Shown: in pieces, positions 60,914 through 64,000 of the stretch
How positions within the stretch are numbered: the first letter of the stretch is position 1
Layout: each line of letters starts with the position of its first letter
Assembly (NCBI GenBank): GCA_021234535.1
Contig: CM037837.1
Span: forward strand, 7,972,218-8,036,217
DNA length: 64,000 nucleotides
Origin: Stichopus chloronotus
Taxonomy: Eukaryota; Echinodermata; Holothuroidea; Aspidochirotida; Stichopodidae
Direction: 5' to 3'
Notes under the pieces: model-generated
Database searches by the model: none
What the model was told of the DNA's origin: nothing
What the model saw: the letters and a program-made list of their open reading frames with translations, nothing else
Position numbers and translations under genes: made by a program

Positions 60914-62924
60914 GTAGGAAAGGACTTAAAAATTGTTTGTAGCAAATTGTTTGATATGTCATAGTTCATCTCAAGAGCCATTTTCCATTTTATCAAAATC
61001 ACACTCACATTCCTTTGGCAATCCCTATTAATTGTTAAAGGACCAAAAGAAAAGAAAAGGTGAAATACAAGACACCACAAAGATTAGTTCTTCAAAACCA
61101 GTGCTTCATTCAATTGAAGCTAAGGGCTTTCAAATTTCAGATTTATCCAAGGCATATTGAGTAGTCTTCAGCAAAGCCAGTTCCCAATTTAGCGTTTGTG
61201 CAAAACCAGTATAGAGAATGTTTTGATAGAGTTACCAAACTTAGTGAAGCAAAGAATTACCATCAACTATTTGTGCTCGACTGAGAAGAGGCAAACTTTT
61301 GTTTTTCAAAAGGAACTTTGACATTGTTCATATATTAAAAGTTATCACAAAAGTAGAAGGAATATGGTGAACTTACCCTTACAAAGGTTGGAATTAAATC
61401 AATACAGATTATTGTCTTGTCCGATCCTCAGTTTCAAATGTGAAAGATTTATGAAAAGGATAAAAAGTAAGCAGAAACAAAACACCTGTTTACAATGTTT
61501 AATCATTACATCACACCTGCTTGCTCCAAGTTCACTATAACTGCAAATACAAGTATTTCATAAATGGTATGTATGTAATTAACAGATTTACTGAAATAGG
61601 AAAACAAAGTGTAAGACAGTCCTTTGTCAAGTTGTCTGAAGTAACCATGTAATGCCAGAAACAAGAAAATTGTTTACATGTTTGGTCAAGAAACCTCACT
61701 TATATGTTGTTGCTGTGTTGAGCATATGGTAGTTCGAAATGGACACATTTTACCTGTTACTTTATGCTTCAAAGTCCAGCCAAACGTTGGTCACATGTAA
61801 CAGCTGGCAGATCTGTGGTTACTTCTGCATTGCTTTCATGTATGTTTACTTCTTTCTTGAAATAAATTTTGGCAACATTTGCTAATCTGCCACGGTCCTC
61901 GAATTTTTCTTTGCTTTAAAAATGGCCCTTCCATTATAGAGCATAGGGGTAAATTTAAGTTTGAAAGGTGTGTTTTGTGGGGGGGGGGGGGGAGAATCTA
62001 GCCTAAAAATTCTTAGTCTAAGAGGATGTAAAATGGCGTCAAATGTTTTAGTGTTTGTGGGCACTGAAAATTTCATTTCTGTAAGTTGAAGTGCCGTCTT
62101 CCTCTATCCTGTTGTCAATTGTAATGGAGGACATCTTCTGTGACTTGCAAGTACATTTTTGGCCTACGTCACGTGTACGTTTCAATGCACACAAGTGATG
62201 GTATTAAATGCATTAGAGTGCTCCTTGGTTACATGTCCCCCGTCCCCCAATCGCCCCTCACGTCATGAAGACTTTTTCTTTTCGTTGTTTCTATACCAAA
62301 GACAACTTTATGTCAAAATGTTGGTAATGTTTGTCAAGATCGCATCTCATTGTAAATCTCTAAAATAATTTTTAGAGATGGAAACAATTGCTAACTTGAC
62401 ATGTTAATATTGTTTGGACGTTTAGAAGGGACACTAATGATGCATTACTAACAGACAAATAGGCATAAAGCGAGGTAGAGTGGTGATTCAAAGGTCAGCC
62501 TCTGGAACCAAACAGACCCCCCTGGGATCTCAGAAAGAAAATGATTACTTTTATCTGTACCATCATAAGTAGCAAAGTAGTAATTGATAATTGTAATGTT
62601 GCATTTGATGTTTTTGTTTGTAAATTTAAATAATTTGTGATGTAAAAGATAACCTGGATCGAGAGAAAATAATGCAGGAAGTCAGAACTTCATAAAATTG
62701 CATATGCGGGTACTGTGACATGAGAGAGGGGTATTAGAAAAGGATTCCCACTGAATTTTTTTTCTATAACTAAATGACCTCAGACGTGGCTGTGTGGGTA
62801 CATCTTTCCGTGACGAAACTCAACTGGGTCCCATCATCACCAGCTAATATTTTGGAAAGACTAACAGGGAAGTGAACAAGAAAATTTTTGAATAAAAATA
62901 TTTAATACAACGGAGCAAATTTTT
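60914..62924. other. No gene seen
   Basis: AT-rich non-coding sequence with a 14-nt poly(G) run at 61979. Nothing recognised on either strand. Confidence 0.5.
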
Positions 62925-63345
62925 AGGGAAAACTCCTGGGCAAAACATGAGCATGTTGGATGCACCCTTTTAAAACATTTCCGACTTTACCAAAAGAAAA
63001 AAAGAAAAAAGCGTACGTTTAAGTAGTGGAATTGACATATTTTAAATAGTAGAATTGACGTACTTTTAAGTAGTAATATGAGAGAATATTGGTTCGTATT
63101 GGCAATAGCTTTTAAGTTGCATGGACAATCAACACTTTTTTGGAGGTTTATTTATTTTTTTTAATACAGCGTTAGGATTGGAGAAAATAGAAGAACGTTG
63201 TCGCCAGATTCCATGTCATCATTAATATCCAAGGATTTAATTGACAGTTGGGAAGGTGTATTGCCAACGCGACCTGCGTGAAATAAATATATCGACCGGT
63301 CTGCCGGGGATTATATTCCCTAGCCGCATACTCGAGTGTATAAGC
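62925..63345 (-). repeat. Dispersed repeat R, copy 2
   Basis: Reverse-complement counterpart of the repeat at 23850-24330. It ends at TAAGCAACAG, directly beside an 11-nt poly(G) run. The tandem motif TAGTAGAATTGACGTACTTT occurs twice here, as its inverse does in copy 1. Confidence 0.75.
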
Positions 63346-63779
63346 AACAGGGGGGGGGGGACATGGTGTTATAACAAGAGAAGCCAGAAGAAAACAGGAC
63401 TGAACTCTTCAAGGGAACAATAACTTCAAGCAGGGGACAGACTCACAAATAATCGCTGTTTTTCCTTCTTCTTTTGTTTTTTTTTTGGCATTCTATCCTT
63501 CTAGTATGTAAAATGGCACTGTATGGTGATTGGAGTAAAATAGTAGAAATTTACACCTAGTTATAAAAGTTCTCTTAGCCTAAAAATTAAACGGCCATGG
63601 TACAAAAGTCTGTAAAAGTTACGAAATGCCTACTTGTGAACTTTCTCATGACAGTGGTGTGTTGCACAGGTAGAAGTGTCACTCCACCCAATACGAAGGG
63701 GGGTAGGGAATATAATATATATAATAATTAGAATATAATATACATGTGTAAATATATTTCAGACAAAAGATGCAAAATA

Positions 63780-63935
63780 GTGCATGTTCATGCTCCAAAT
63801 ATTTTCCATATACCCCAAGAAAATGAAAGAGGGTGCAAAATTCATTATGATTCTTGTATTATTTCAGACATGAGATATCTATTTCAAGGCTGGATACATG
63901 TACTAGGAAGTGCCGTTTTGGTCCTTCTAGAGAGT
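63780..63935 (+). repeat. Dispersed repeat S, copy 2
   Basis: Ordered matches to 3700-3915: CATTATGATTCTTGTAT, CATGAGATAT, AAGGCTGGATACA and GGAAGTGCCGTTT. About 70-75% similar by eye. Function unknown. Confidence 0.65.
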
Positions 63936-64000
63936 TTGGAAAAAAAAAATGTTCGCTCCTCGCCAACTGATGGTGGCATTCCACTTATAATAGTCCTTCC

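Overview
The window is nuclear DNA from an intron-rich animal. It contains one gene I can identify with confidence: a complete protein-coding region for the checkpoint E3 ubiquitin ligase CHFR, on the + strand from 37477 to 58518. The exons are short and bounded by GT/AG, and the introns and flanks are full of short non-autonomous DNA transposons (MITEs), fold-back hairpins and long poly(G)/poly(C) runs. The CHFR protein has the deuterostome-type layout: FHA, acidic linker, RING, Cys-rich region and C-terminal PBZ zinc finger. A marine invertebrate deuterostome such as an echinoderm is my best guess, but the sequence does not prove it.

Layout. 1-37.4 kb: no gene I can support. It holds MITE copies, a 14-bp minisatellite, hairpin elements, an AT-rich palindromic repeat field near 20 kb, and most of the poly(G)/poly(C) tracts. 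37.477-58.518 kb: CHFR. I reconstructed 19 coding exons whose phases all agree (657 aa). Two further candidate exons (32 nt and 97 nt) fit in frame only when both are used, giving 700 aa. The initiator exon begins with a splice acceptor 11 nt before the ATG, so a non-coding 5' exon and the promoter lie upstream and were not located. 58.5-64 kb: 3' flank with candidate polyadenylation signals, a second copy of a palindromic MITE also seen at 9.4 kb, and an inverted copy of a repeat also present near 24 kb.

The most unusual structures are inside CHFR introns. An 82-bp tandem array after the exon ending at 54192 repeats the last 17 nt of that exon together with its 5' splice site about eight times, and most of the duplicated donors are inactivated by a G-to-A change. 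A MITE ends 33 bp before one exon, next to a perfect branch-point motif. A hAT-type MITE retains an 8-bp target duplication. Several unrelated elements share TTAA/CCCTTTAA-type ends.
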